A stretch of DNA of 64,000 bases, taken from positions 896,638 to 960,637 of the forward strand of contig VZRR01027747.1 of NCBI GenBank assembly GCA_013398015.1, in the 5' to 3' direction. The notes beneath the pieces are model-generated. The model had not been told where the DNA came from. It made no database searches and saw nothing but the letters and a program-made list of their open reading frames with translations. Every line of letters starts with the position of its first letter. Within the stretch, counting starts at the first letter, position 1. Of this stretch, positions 37,661 to 49,790 are shown piece after piece. This stretch comes from Oreocharis arfaki (Eukaryota > Chordata > Aves > Passeriformes > Paramythiidae). A program made the translations under genes and the position numbers.

Positions 37661-40600
37661 TTTGTGAGAGGCATAAGTTTTAGAGACAGGTATTGATATC
37701 CTGGCCTTGATAATATCTTCTGACATCTCCCTTAATTACTATGAGGGTTGAGGAACATACTTCTTGTGCTGCCATATTTTTTCTCATTCTTTGAAAGGCT
37801 CTGAAGTCTCTTTCGATTAACCTCAGACTTTTGGTTGCATGGATACATAAAGCCATAAGAAGCCACAAAAAGCCAAATCTGATGTGTTAAAAAATACTGT
37901 AGTTTCTCCAAGAAAAATGTGAATTCTCCCAAATTTGCATGAGATTTGCAGCCCTTACTTGACAACCCTTGTGTGTCTTGACTTTGGGTGAGGAGGGAAA
38001 AACAGCCTTCAGCTGTAGGAGGACTACTTGTGATTTCCTGTCGTTTTATTACTGTCTCTTTTCAGAAAAATAAATCCTATGCTATTAAAAAAAAAAAATA
38101 GTTTTGAACTCATTTTTAACTGCTTGAATCACAGACCCGGCTATGTAGTGAACTTCGACGCAACCCAAAATGCCTACTTATTTTTCCCTCTCATAAACAC
38201 TCTCTGCTGCTGTAGTATGCAGCCAGTCTGTTTTAAAGAGAAGAGTGTGTTAACATCAAAGCATCATCGCCTCTTGTTGAGGGCACTACAATGCCACACA
38301 GTCTGAGGTACTGGACAAGTACAAAAAACTAAAAAATATGAAAATTGCCATATTTCTTTAGGCTACAGGCCTATAAAGAGACGGATTCTGTCTCAGGTGT
38401 TTTTTTGGAAAATGAAGCATAAAACCAATGCAAATATGTCTGAACTTCACCCTGACAAATGTGTAGCTTCCAGCTCTATACAGCGCATAGCATTTCCTGG
38501 ACCCGCTATGATTTGTCTACTTTAAAAACCTCAGTGGATCTGTCTTCCAAGTGCTTAGCAAATTCTGTCTTGAACCCATTTGAAATTCTTTTGCTCACAG
38601 CATCCTTTGTCAAAAGATTTTGGGAGCGATTTTGTCAAAAGACTTCAGAAAATTCAGACTGTAAAAAATGAAACACTTTATGAATATGTTTGTTGATCTC
38701 TTCAAAAAACCCAAAACCATTTTTAAAGCTGGATCTTTGCTTAGAAAAATAATCTTGCTTGTTCTGAAGTAAAACATATATCTAGACATCTGCTAATTAA
38801 TTTTGTCCTTTAGTGTGATGGCTGCTGATTTTGCTTCCTCTTTTATTACTGTCAATTTGAAAGCTGTGTTTCATAGCTTACTGATGGATTTGTTTCGGTT
38901 TATTTACTGACCATATACAAAAATAGGGTCCACTGTCAATCATGATGTTTTGTGAGGTTTAAAGTTCTTAAGTTTTCTTTTTTGTTTGGTTCGGTTTTGT
39001 TTGTTGTTTGGGTTTTTTGTTGTTTGTTTTGTTGTTTTTTTTTTTCTTTGTGAGAACAGTTTATTACACAATCTGGGTAATTTTTAAATTTAAATATTTT
39101 TTAAAAATCAAGTCAAATATTCTACTATTTTAGAGTTCCAAAAACAATACTTTGAGCAATGACTCTTTGATTAATGATAATAGCCTAAACCCTGAAGCTT
39201 TCCAGTTAAATTCAGTTACTGAACTTGTACTTGGTAGTTAAATCCTAAATGCTCTTTGTGCAGTTTCTTGATCTTAGTTGGCCACTTGTATTTTTTTAGT
39301 TTTCTGTCCCTCATCTAGTTCTCATTTATCACATAAAACCCAACTGATTAGTAGTAATTTTGCTGCAAAACCGTAGCTTTTTTATTTTGGGGGTGTACTT
39401 TGTGCTTGAGTCATTCCCTCCCCTCCTCTCCCACTTCCACCTTTGAATTTTAGAGTGCACTTGTCTGAGGTTTAAGTGTTACATTAACTGAAATTAAACA
39501 AACCGTTTTCCAAGACTACAGGCAATAGAGCATGACGACAGCTCAGAAATGGTCTTCGTATCCTTCCTGTGTTTCTGTTTAAATATGTCAGGAGTGGGCA
39601 GTAAAAGTTGACTCTGGCACCTTCCCTGCCTATTATTAAAGGTCAGAACCCTGCAATGAATGTAGTACATAGAATAGCTTTTGCCATCTGCAGAGCTTTC
39701 AGACCTTTGCTAATTTTATGCAGATTGGCCAAAGACTAGGGAAGACAGAGTCTCAACTGAAAGCATGTATTGGTGCATGGGCTGTAAGGAAAGTGTGTTA
39801 TAAGTAATGATGATGAGAAAGCAGTTAGTAAAAAGCATAGAGAAGCCAAGACAATTCATGGAATATAAGCAGGGGATATTCTCTTGGTAAAAAATGAGGC
39901 AGGAAGAGGTAGGAGTGGTCTTGTGAAAAAGAGGCAAGATCATCTGTAGTACATGTTTGTATTGGACAGAAAACTTCAAAATAAGAATGATGCTATCCTG
40001 CTATAAAAATTTTAAGCCTTCTTGCTATGATTTGCTTCTTCCTTTCTCCCAGTACTTTGTCAAGACTGATGAATCTCAATACACTTACTCCACCTAAAAT
40101 AAATTTTGGATTTTAGAACTTTAGTTCTTTCACATATTTTTTCTTCAGGACATTCACGATTTACAAATACTGAGATTAATTTGCAACTGAACTCAAGAAT
40201 TCATAGCTGAATATTTGTTATTTTGAAAAAAAAGTGTATAACTGTAAAGGTAAGTGTATCTTTGTAACCCTTCAGCATAATGGTTTTGGCTCTGTTTTGT
40301 ATTTTAAATGGGTAGTATATAACTGCATAGTAGCAAAGTTATATGGAACTTAAAGTGTTGAAGTGTGAATTTTTTCTTTAATGCAAACACAAGATAATAA
40401 GAGGTGAAAAGTGGCTGTTGTTAGTCAGCCAATGAATTGAAATGTTCAAATTTGTCCTGAATAAATGAGAACAATGAATTTGTAAAGGAAAGGAAAGAAA
40501 AATAACAGCAACAATTTATGAAATGGAAATACAGTAAACCAGTTTTTTTTTTTTTTGACTGGAAAAGTGGAAAATGAGGGAAACAATGGAAGACTTCCGC

Positions 40601-40896
40601 TACAGAGAATATATTTTGCTCGAGTGTCATCTACAATGTTTCTGAAAGAAAAAAGTCAATAAATCAAGTGTAAAAATAGTGTCTTTAAGAATCCCATTAC
40701 AGTGCTTATGCCAGGTGCAGGAGCCTACATGAAACCAGGATGAATTAGAAAGTTTTTTGGGGCCTAGGGTGTTTTGAATGGTGTCTCTCAGCACAGAGTT
40801 TCTTTTCTGATTGCCTGTAGGATGTCACCACAGCTCACCAACTTACTCCTGGAAAAATTAAATAGAGATATTGATGGACCACCAGCCCTGGAAATA
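37661..40896. other. AT-rich non-coding DNA, no gene seen
   Basis: It contains a T/G-rich low-complexity stretch at 38972-39050 and a 12-base A run at 38087-38098. The longest frame is 87 aa on the minus strand (39716-39979), rich in Leu/Phe/Thr and unrecognised. T or A homopolymers are scattered through it, such as about 40542-40556. Confidence 0.6.
38972..39050. repeat. T/G-rich low-complexity tract (TTTG/GTTT words)
   Basis: Irregular ttgttt, ggtttt and gttg words on the plus strand end in a run of T. It is a low-complexity or degenerate (TTTG)n repeat with no attached element that I can see. Confidence 0.7.
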
Positions 40897-41125
40897 TGAG
40901 AATGGAATAGAATGGAAGAGAGAAAAAAAAAAGAAAAGGAAAAGGAAAAGGAAAAGGAAAAGGAAAAGGAAAAGGAAAAGGAAAAGGAAAAGGAAAAGGA
41001 AAAGGAAAAGGAAAAGGAAAAAAGGAAAAGAGGAAAGGGAAAGACTATTTCGTTATGAAGGAACTTACAATGATTATTTAGTCCAACTGCCTGAGGAGGG
41101 CTCATCAGAAGTTAAAGCCCACTGC
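40897..41125 (-). mobile_element. CR1 LINE 3' end, heavily truncated, with expanded tail
   Basis: The plus strand at 41053-41110 reads atgaaggaacttacaatgat, then tttagtccaactgcctga. This is the antisense of the CR1 3' UTR end and parallels 34797-34850 of the long copy (gaagggacctacagtgatca, then ttagtccaactggctga). The 3' end faces low coordinates. Between it and residual ATTCT-like tail words (gaatggaatagaatgg at 40900-40915) lies a long AAAAGG array. Similarity to CR1 fades after about 41125, so only roughly 80 bp of element body is left. A very 5'-truncated insertion is the likely origin. Confidence 0.7.
40921..41042. repeat. Hexanucleotide microsatellite (AAAAGG)n, homopurine
   Basis: About 17 near-perfect copies of the hexamer aaaagg lie between 40933 and about 41020, flanked by A-rich and aggaaaggg interruptions. 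The plus strand is all purine for about 120 bases and has mirror symmetry, the composition that allows triplex (H-DNA) formation. It encodes an artefactual Lys-Arg repeat on the plus strand and Ser-Phe on the minus strand. It is embedded in a CR1 3' tail. Confidence 0.92.
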
Positions 41126-44100
41126 AAAGCCCAGCAGTTGTGGAGAGCATGGCACTGTGTCTGAGGATGCAGAAAATGGCACATACAGGTTCTTCTGGCA
41201 GATCTTTGACTGCTGCCAACATGCGAGCTGCAAAGACCCAGCACTCAGCATTGCAGCACCAGAATATGGAAAACACGTCAGTTGTCACTTTTCCTGGGCT
41301 GTGGTAGGTTAGTGTTTACTCTGATCAAGAATTAAGCTGAGCTAAATGGAGGGGTAACTCATCACTGTGCTGGTATAACACTGCACCTTTAGACTGAGTC
41401 ACTGTTTCCTGAATCCTCTGAGTCACTGTATCCTGCTTCCAGCAAGAAGTCAGCTGTAAAAAAAGGGGCTTGTTGCACGACTGCGGCTGCGGCTGGTCAG
41501 GTGTGCTGGTGGATGCAGAAAAACCCTGCATTTCTCCCTGAGTGGAGGTTTATATCCATGTGACTAAGAAGATAGTTCTAAACTCAGAAGTTTTTCAGAA
41601 ATAAAAAGAGATTGACAGGGAAAGGACCTGATTTTTAAGGTGATGGGGCTTTAGCGTGTCCTCCCACACATATATTCACAAGGCTGATCTGCCTCACTTG
41701 TGCTATACTGCACAGTAGGAAATTATCTAGAACTAATTCTACTATGAATGTTGTCAGAGCAGATATTTTTCCTTGTGACATCTAATATCCAAGCATATCT
41801 GTTAATCATGCAGGCAGCATGAGCTATTTCTGAACTGGGAAGGAATACAAGGTAACTATGTTATTACCACAGACTTGTTTTCACCAGCTGCATGTGTTAT
41901 TTAAAGCTAGGTTTATGTAAAGAGCTGGGTGTAAAAGGGTATGACAAACAAATCTCGATTATATGTCAGACCTTTAAATAAAATAAATTCTGCTCAGTTG
42001 AAATGTGCACATGCAAATTAGTCATTTGGTATTTAACTAACATAGTAATCAATTTAAAGGCTCCAGACATTTAAGATTTTATTTATCCATTTATTTCCTA
42101 CTGCCCATCTGGTGTACATGCCAGAAATGGTAATGCTCTACAAGCCAAATGAGAAAAGCAAAAAAAGCTAAGTCAAAAAACCCAGAAAGCCAGATTCACT
42201 CTATAAGGTCTCCCCTCCAGAATACCTTAAATGGAATTGCCTAATTTTTCAATATGATAGATATAAAAAAATAGGTTTGGGGTTTTTTAGTTATTTAGGA
42301 AGTGATCAAAGATTCTGATGATTATCCAAGTAAAGTACACCTAGTGGTCTTGTCTGTTTATCATTACATATCATCTTAACCCAGTAAAGTTTATACAAAT
42401 ACCTCTCTTTTCATGCTAAGTGTCCGTGATTCTTATTCCAGGTGACAGAATTAAAGATAAATTGCACTTTTTCAGAATAATGTTCCTCTAAAATGGAAAC
42501 TACTAACCAAGATGTGAATTCAGTGACCTCTACCTTAAACAAACAACAAAATACAGCCAGAGGGATAAATACAGTTCCATTTTTATAGTATCTCAACAGC
42601 TGGGGCACTTATCAAATGGTAATGTTCAAAACTATAATTTAACATAAATATACTGTATATTGTTAAATAAACTTAACAATAGCCTAGAACCCTTAAACAT
42701 GCCTCAGAGAAGGTTTTGGAAGGTATGTTAGCCTGCTACCAGCCAAATGTCAAGGGAACCAGACATCTCCTGTATTTCCACTCTTTCAGTCAGCAAATGC
42801 TTAAAAACTCTGTGCTAAATGGAAGAGGAAAATGGGTGGAAAACATAAGTTAGATTTCATATTATTGATTACATTTTGAGAAAGGTAGAAAGGGTTGACA
42901 TATAAAGAAATGAAATTTTCATTTCATGCCTACACTACTCAATATTGACTGCAACCGAGTGCTGCTGTATTGAGATGCAGGATAAAGCTTGGAGGAATCA
43001 CACCTGTATTTTTCTCAAAAAGTTACTGTTGCTTTATTTTGGACGGGAAACAGAGCTGTGAATCCTCTGTACAAGCTGTGCTTTGCAGTTACCATAAATG
43101 AAGTAGCTGAGCTATAGGAAAGAATGAATTTTGATTTGCATAGGTGTCCTATGTATTTGTTATGGTCTAACATAGGAAATTCTGAGTTTAGGCAGACATT
43201 TAAACCAGACTGTGCAAGCACTGTAGCTTTGCATCTACCACCTGTCCCTACTCAGATCTCTTTGTGTGCAGTGTATGGCAGGCAGCATCGAATGGGGTCC
43301 TGGACTGTGCTCCAGCAGTCAGGTACTTAACCACAATTGTAGCTGAGCCCCAGGTTTTCAAAGGAATATATTAAAAATATCTTTCAAATGAAAAGAAACC
43401 ATGAAGTAGATATTTTTTGACAATGCTTGGTTGTCTGTGAAAAATTGAGGAATTTAATAATGAGCTAATGAGTAGCTTCTGTTATTCAGACTTGTTTCTA
43501 GTCCTGCAGTTTTAGAAGTGCCGAAGGAAATACTGCTGAGATGAAACACGTATCTCTACTGTATAACAGAACTAAAAAGGTGGAGTAAAGTTTTTCCACT
43601 GCTATTTTGCTCCTTTCTTCATCAGAAAGTTTGCTTCTCCAAAGCACCTGAAAAATTCGAAGTTGTTGAATAAATAATAAATATAAAAGCAACTTATGAA
43701 TGATGACGTTAGCTAGGTTTGCGTTCTCATTGCACACATTTTTGCTACGTCACAAAACTAACATTGTCTCTTCTTTACATACATAAAATGAACAATAATT
43801 TAAAAAATTGTTATAGACCTTAGTTTTTACAGGCCTTAATTTTTATTTTTCAAAAAATCTCTAATTTCTAAGGTAATTAATCTCACTTTCCAAACCCCAT
43901 TATCTAATGTCATATGGGACCCTTCCATTGTAATTTTATGTAATGCAGTGCCTCTTGTTTATGTTGATACTAATGGCTTTATAATTGGGAAATAGAAGAG
44001 AATTGTGCACAGGACGAATGAAAAAGACAATTTTTGGACTATAAGGGATCTTTGACAACATATACATTTTGGTACGAGCCTCATGACTCTAAATAAAGAA

Positions 44101-47100
44101 AATTAGGCAAAATCCTACTCCTCCACAGACCTGCTTGCCAGTAGAAGACAAGGGGAGTCAGTAACCACTACACCTCTCCTAACGGAGCTGTGAACAGGGC
44201 CCTCCTACTCCTCCTGCTTGAGACCAAAGGGCAGAGTTTAAAGCCCTTCTGCCAATCAAACGCTCTGAAATCATCTCAGTAGATGCTTGCTAGAGTACAG
44301 GTCTTTATATGGCCTTTGTAATGTTAGCCCATTGGCAAAATGTGTTCAGATAAGGCCAAACAAGAAAGTCAAGAAAAATATCTGTCATTCATTATTGTAA
44401 AAATTTATAGATTTGTGCTTAGAGAAATCTCAAATTATTCATTTAAAGAGTGAAACAGTGATTATATCCAACAGGACAAACTCCTGCTGTGAGGGTACCT
44501 TTTTTATTATGTTGTTTTCATCTATAATAGCCCTGGGACTTTGTTTCTTCAACTGTCTCACACTGTCTGGATTTTAGATCCTATCGTCGGTGCAGCACTA
44601 ATACATTTTCATGCAGGAAACACCCGCTTAGTACTGTTAAATCAGGAGGCCAGCCAGCTTTTATATCCAGCTTCTTTGAAAACCTTTTGTATAAAGGGCA
44701 CTGTATAAAAGTCACCAATAAAACATTAACGACCTGTGCTTCCGATCTCAAACAGCAGGAACATTCAAGCAGCTCACTTTCCCTTTCTGCTAAAGACTGC
44801 ATCAACACGAGCATTTCTGCATATCATATTGTGTAAAGTATCTTATTTTGAGCAGAGCAACATAAAATACAGCACCCATGTCGGTGGGAGTCCTGGATGT
44901 TAACTGTATGTTTTTGTGACTAAAGTTGTATAGTATTTACTGGCCTAACACTATCACAAAGTAATCGGAATATAAATGGGTTTTCTTTGTGAAGCGTAGG
45001 AGAAAAAATAAACAATTTTTTGGCCTAGGTTGTATTCTTGTTCATTGTAAATCTTATTATAGGTAAAATTTAACATGTTATATGATGATCATTACTGTTC
45101 TGATGCCCAGCCATATGTGGTACATGCAATAAAAGTAAAAGTCCTTTGGTTTCAAAAAAAGTAATTGAATACTCTCAGAATATATGAGTCTCATGATTTG
45201 GAGGTGATGGTTGCACCTATCATGACAGTTAAATTAAAAAGCTTTGTTAAATTTGGTGGGCAAGCGTACTCCACTGAAGAAAACAATAAAATAGTGAGGG
45301 TAGTGCAGGATCAAAGAGAGGTTCAGTTTAACTCCCAAGAGCAACATCTGCCTGTGCTGTCTTTGAGGTGTTTTGGGGAAGATAACCCCATTCAAGTTAA
45401 AATGGCCAAGGAGTCTATAAATCCATTAGTGCTTTAATTCTGCAAGTGGGAATCCTGATTGGTTCTCTTTTTTTTCTCCTCCCGTGCCACTCTCACTGTT
45501 CTACCCACCATGGACAAGCTGAACAACACAACTCCTCACTGTTGATCAAATTTCTCCAAAACTGCTGCACTGACAACACCTCGCTGGATTGTGTTGAAAC
45601 TTTTCTTACAAGTTATACTAAGAATAAATTAACTTTTTCTCTCTTCTTCCCTTGTCTATTTGTGAGTATCCCTGTACTATTATTAGGTCAGAACCTTATT
45701 TTCTTTTCATGAAAGCTCAACCAGTTAACAACTTCCTGATAAGAGCAGGACAAAAGAAAATAATTCCACCAGCTTTGACACCACCAAACAGATCTTTTTG
45801 GATCTAGATGCCTTAATCACATGGAAACCAACACTGCTGCATATGATGAAATTCACTGTCAGTGAACTCTTTAAAAAGCAGTGCAGGTGGGATTGACAAA
45901 ATGTTCCCTGCTGCAACAAGTAAGCAATATTGAGGTTTTACATTTCTTTGCATTTTGATTAGTTTACAACATATAACTGGGCTAAGTAAAAAACACTGTG
46001 CTCTCCTACTTCCGTATCTAGAAGCCAGCTGAAAAATAAGAACTGGATAGTTGCCAGCATTCACCTCAGCCCACAAACTGGTTAGATATGGCCAAACATA
46101 GGAGTAAGTGCTTTAATGGCTCTCTTAAAATGGCATATTTATTGCTTTTGAATTTCTACGCAAGCATATAATATATTGCTTACATATGTGATTCATAGAC
46201 ATCCACTGTATCTGAGGGGCGAAAGATATTTTCTCTATCTTGCTATAATATCTCTAATAGTGAACATTTTAAGAAGGAATATAAGAAACAGCACACATGG
46301 AAAAATTATTCCCTCATTATACTTCGTGGGAGGCAGCAAGTTGAGGATTTTGTAAGTTGGGTAGTCCATTCAGGTCATTGTTTTGGAAGAGTTGCAGATG
46401 GATTTGTCCTTAATGAACTTGGCTTATGCCTTTTTGATGATATTTTGTGCTCTTGGTCTCTGTGTAGTGACTACCTCAATTCGTTTCAGTGTTGTGTAAA
46501 GAAGTCCTGCAGTGAGGCAATAGATGGAGTAGATTTCCTCACTCTCATAGCAAGTGACCATAAATATAAGTAAACTCTCATTCCCATCTGTAACTTAGTG
46601 CTTGACCTTGTTCTGAATGTAACAGCAAAAATATATGTAGTGTTATACTTACAACACTTTTGTCTTCTAAGTATCAGGAACATTTAAAATGCCATAACAC
46701 CTGAAACTATCAAAGGTTATGGGAACTTTATAAAGCAAATTGCTGGTACCAAATTAATCCCTCGTGTCCCTCTGCTGAAACCAGTGAAGTAACATCGAGG
46801 AGGAATTTGGGACATGATTTTTAAAACATTATCTAGCACAAATTAATTGTACACCAAAGGCTTTTAAACCATGTTAGAGAAGCTACACTGTCAAAGCTAA
46901 TCTTATAATAGTGACATAGTAATATTAGAACTACATCACAGAGAATTTAATTCTGCTCCTATGTGGCTTATTTAGGTGCCCATTATCTCCATTTTCTTCC
47001 CTATAGAAGTGCAGTAAAGGCTAAAAACAAACCCACTTACATCTGTCACTTCAAGTTAGTCTTGGTTTTGTAGTGTAATTTTGATCATGGTCAGAAAACA

Positions 47101-47206
47101 AACACAATCAATAAGAAAAGGGTTCTATCTTCAATGCACCTCTACCTTCCCAGTCACTCCTCTTCCCTCCAAACTGTGTTCTGGAAAAGAGAGGCAGTAA
47201 ACAGTT

Positions 47207-47210
<4 letters not shown>
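41126..47210. other. AT-rich non-coding DNA, no gene seen
   Basis: The longest frames are 90 aa (45165-45437, plus), 88 aa (45446-45712, plus) and 87 aa (45813-46076, minus). The first two follow one another in different frames but match no family I know. A slightly GC-richer patch at about 44100-44260 has no coding signature. No recognisable repeat. Confidence 0.55.
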
Positions 47211-47237
<27 letters not shown>

Positions 47238-47274
47238 CAAAATTTTAAAAAAAATTAAAAAAAAAAAAAAAAAA
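47211..47274. repeat. Poly(A) tract, 27 A then 18 A with short interruptions
   Basis: A run of 27 A (47211-47237) is followed by caaaatttt, a short A run, tt and 18 A (to 47274). It may be a simple homopolymer or the tail of a retrocopy inserted on the plus strand. The variant hexamer agtaaa lies 12 bases upstream (47194-47199), but no recognisable transcript precedes it. CR1 elements do not end in poly(A), so it is not the tail of a CR1. Confidence 0.85.
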
Positions 47275-47799
47275 GCCAAAGTTTAGAGAAAAGTTAGAAA
47301 TCAGCCAGGAAATCTTACAGCTCAATACATTCATGAATTTAGAAATGAAAGGAAAATGGTAAGTCATAAAAGAGAATTGATCTTTTTTGAGATAAAATGA
47401 AGGTGTGATTGTTAATGAAAGAGGAAAATATAACTTGGTAATAGAAGTGCCCATGGCAACACTATCAATTCCAGATTGTTAGGGCAGTGTTAAGGTAGAA
47501 AGGAATACAGTAATGCAAGGAAAGATCCCTTTTTGCAAGAATGCGAAGAAAATATTTTATATTTGCTTTTGAGATTAAACTCATTCACAGTTTTGTTGTT
47601 TCTCATTAGAATTGTTAATTCATGTTGAATTGCTTCTTTAAAGTTCATCATCTATTGAATGAATGTGAGAATAAATTACTGAGAAAGAAAACAAAAGAGA
47701 AGAGCTGGGATGTGGCGAACTCTGAGATGATCAAAGCACAAAAAGATAGGTCTATAGAAGCTGATTTTTCTTTTGTGACATATTTGCAGGGCGTGTGTC
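47275..47799. other. AT-rich non-coding DNA upstream of a CR1 fragment
   Basis: No independent gene is seen. A reading frame enters here at 47622 and runs into the CR1 segment, but its first 60 or so residues do not resemble CR1 and are probably fortuitous. Confidence 0.5.
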
Positions 47800-48590
47800 A
47801 AAATACTGATTTTCAACATGTGATTGGTGACAATCAACACTGTTTAGTAAAGGGCAAATTGTGCCTGACAAATTTGGTGGCCTTCTATGATGGGGTTACA
47901 GAGGTGGTGAATGAGGACAGAGTGACTGACAGCAGCTACGGGGACTCGTGCAAAGCGTTTGACACTATCCCACACATCAACCTTCTCTCCATACTAGAGA
48001 GACAAGTATTTTATGGATAAGGACTTGGCTGGATGGCTGCCCTCAAAGAGGTGTGGTCAGCAGCTCAGTGTCCAAGAGTAGAACAGGAAAGAGTGGCATT
48101 TCTCAGGGGTCAGTATTGCGACCAGCACCTTTTAACATCTTTGTCACTAACAGGGAGAGTGAGATTGAGACGACCCTCAGCAAGTCTGCTGAAAACACAA
48201 AGTTGTGTGGTGCAGGAATAATAGCTGTCCAGGGGAAACTTGACAGTCTTGAGAGATAGCACTGTGCAAACTTAATGAAATTCAACAAGGCCAAGTGTAA
48301 GGCTGTATGTGGCTTGGGGCACTCCCAAGTACAAATGCAGGCTAGATGGGGAATGGGACTTACAGCAGCTCTAGGAAGAAGGACTTGTGGGTGTCGGTGG
48401 ATGGAAAGCGTGACATGACCTGGCAATGTACACTGGCAGTCCATACAGCCTAGGACATCCTGGACTGCATCCAAAGCAGTGCATCCAGCAGGGCAAGGGA
48501 GGGGATTCTGCCCCTCTGCTCTGCTCTGGTGAGACCCCACTATCATCAGGAAGATGATCAAAGTGGTCCCTTCCAACATATTCTGTGATT
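47800..48590 (+). mobile_element. CR1 LINE fragment: reverse-transcriptase region joined to the 3' end
   Basis: The plus strand carries CR1 RT sequence in two frames. The first, to 48020, includes GDNQHCLVKGKLCLTNLVAF and then DSCKAFDT (47943-47966), the motif that supplies one catalytic Asp. The second, from about 48053, includes the SQGSVL box (48101-48118) and NIFVTN. The usual Y/F-A-D-D box is degraded: the aligned stretch reads KSAENTKL. Similarity continues through the RT C-terminal side to 'gaccccac' at 48540. It then jumps to the last bases of the element (aagtggtcccttccaac, ending ttctgtgatt at 48590), so roughly the last several hundred bases of ORF2 and 3' UTR are missing. The 5' edge near 47800 is approximate. 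It is a dead copy with frameshifts and stops. Confidence 0.88.
47805..48255 (+). pseudogene. CR1 reverse-transcriptase remnant in two frames
   Basis: The first part, ending at a stop at 48020, holds the template-binding and first catalytic Asp region (AFDT). After a frameshift and stop near 48018-48050 the reading continues in another frame with S-Q-G-S at 48101-48112 and ends at about 48255. Intact CR1 ORF2 would read through both in one frame. No function remains. Confidence 0.8.
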
Positions 48591-49762
48591 AAAAGATTGT
48601 TAAAAGAGTTGCTGAAGTCCTTCCTGCTTTCCACTCTTCACCTAATCTCTCTGGATGGGGGGGAACACGGTGTCACAATCTCATCTCAACTTGATTTTAA
48701 TATACGTAACACAATATGCTTGAAAAATGAGGCATTGTCTGGTGCAAGGGAGCTGCTGGCAGCAGAGTCAGGCATGGGGTCATGCCAGCTTGCTCAGGGC
48801 TTCGTCCCATTGGGACCTGAGGACCCCTGAAGAGAGTTGGAGCCCGCACAGCAACCGGGCAGCTGCCACTGCTGACTTATCCCAGGAATTTCATTATCGT
48901 AGTTCAAGAAGTACTTGCTGCAAGGAAAAATAGGAGGAGATTCAAATAGTCTTTTTTTTTTTCTTCCCCTTAGTAGTGTCTAAGTGTATTGATTAGATTA
49001 GATTTATTGTTGGTTGGTAAAAAGAAAATACAACTAGAAGCATAATATGCAGCCACATCTTTTTATATGCTGTTCCTTCCCCAGCTCTTCTGAAGATAGT
49101 GATCTGCAGCATGCTCATACTGGATATCTGATGGCATGGCGTTCTGGATCCTTCTTTGATTTCTTTGTTGCAAAGTGGCCTATGAGTCTGTTATAGAACG
49201 GCAATTAAAAGGTTCCTTAGCAAGGAGGACCTGTGGACTAGTGCAGAGAGTAAGGGCTTTCTGTGGGATGTTAGAGCCTCATTTTAAAGCAGAAGGAGGA
49301 AGCTGGGGTGTGACTGATAAAAGCATATTCTATCTATCCACAGCCATCTGACATTTTCCTGGGGATTAGAGTCATCATTAACTTAGTGCATTTGGGTTTG
49401 TTGTAGCACATACTGATGCTCTTCCCTTGAGTAAAATTTTCATAGGAAGTCAGAATTATCGTAAGAAGTAGTAGATTTCAGCTGCAATACAGGCTGTTAG
49501 GAGACAACTACATGGAAAGGTCAACTTAAAGCTTACTGGTGGTCAAAAAAGCAAGCATGTTACAAATTATTAAGAAATGGATACTGTAAGTTGTTAAGCT
49601 GCTGAAATGCACACTGATATCTTCAATACTGACTATAACTTAATTTCTTTCATCTCCAAGACACTGTACTGGAATTAAAAATGCTTCAGAGGGAGGAGAT
49701 GAGGCACCCAGCCGCACTAACTGAGCAGAGCAGCTAGTGCTAAGGACCCTACACCTACACTG

Positions 49763-49790
49763 TAGATAGCTTGGGATAGATAGCTTGGGA
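49763..49790. repeat. Perfect 14-bp tandem duplication
   Basis: The unit tagatagcttggga occurs twice without gap or mismatch (49763-49776 and 49777-49790). Recent slippage is the simplest explanation. Confidence 0.8.

Noticed and set aside
38069..38098. AATAAA followed 12 bases later by 12 A, resembling a retrocopy 3' end
   Set aside because: The upstream sequence matches no transcript I recognise and no target duplication is visible. AATAAA near a short A run is common by chance in DNA this AT-rich.
40871..41164. 97-aa plus frame with a long Lys-Arg repeat, and 105-aa minus frame with a Ser-Phe repeat
   Set aside because: Both are direct translations of the AAAAGG microsatellite and the adjoining CR1 fragment, not genes.
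45165..45712. Two adjacent 88-90 aa plus-strand frames
   Set aside because: They are in different frames, have no clear splice or start context and match no family I know, so they are most likely fortuitous.
48103..48634. 158-aa and 87-aa minus-strand frames
   Set aside because: They are antisense to the CR1 RT fragment on the plus strand. No independent similarity is seen.
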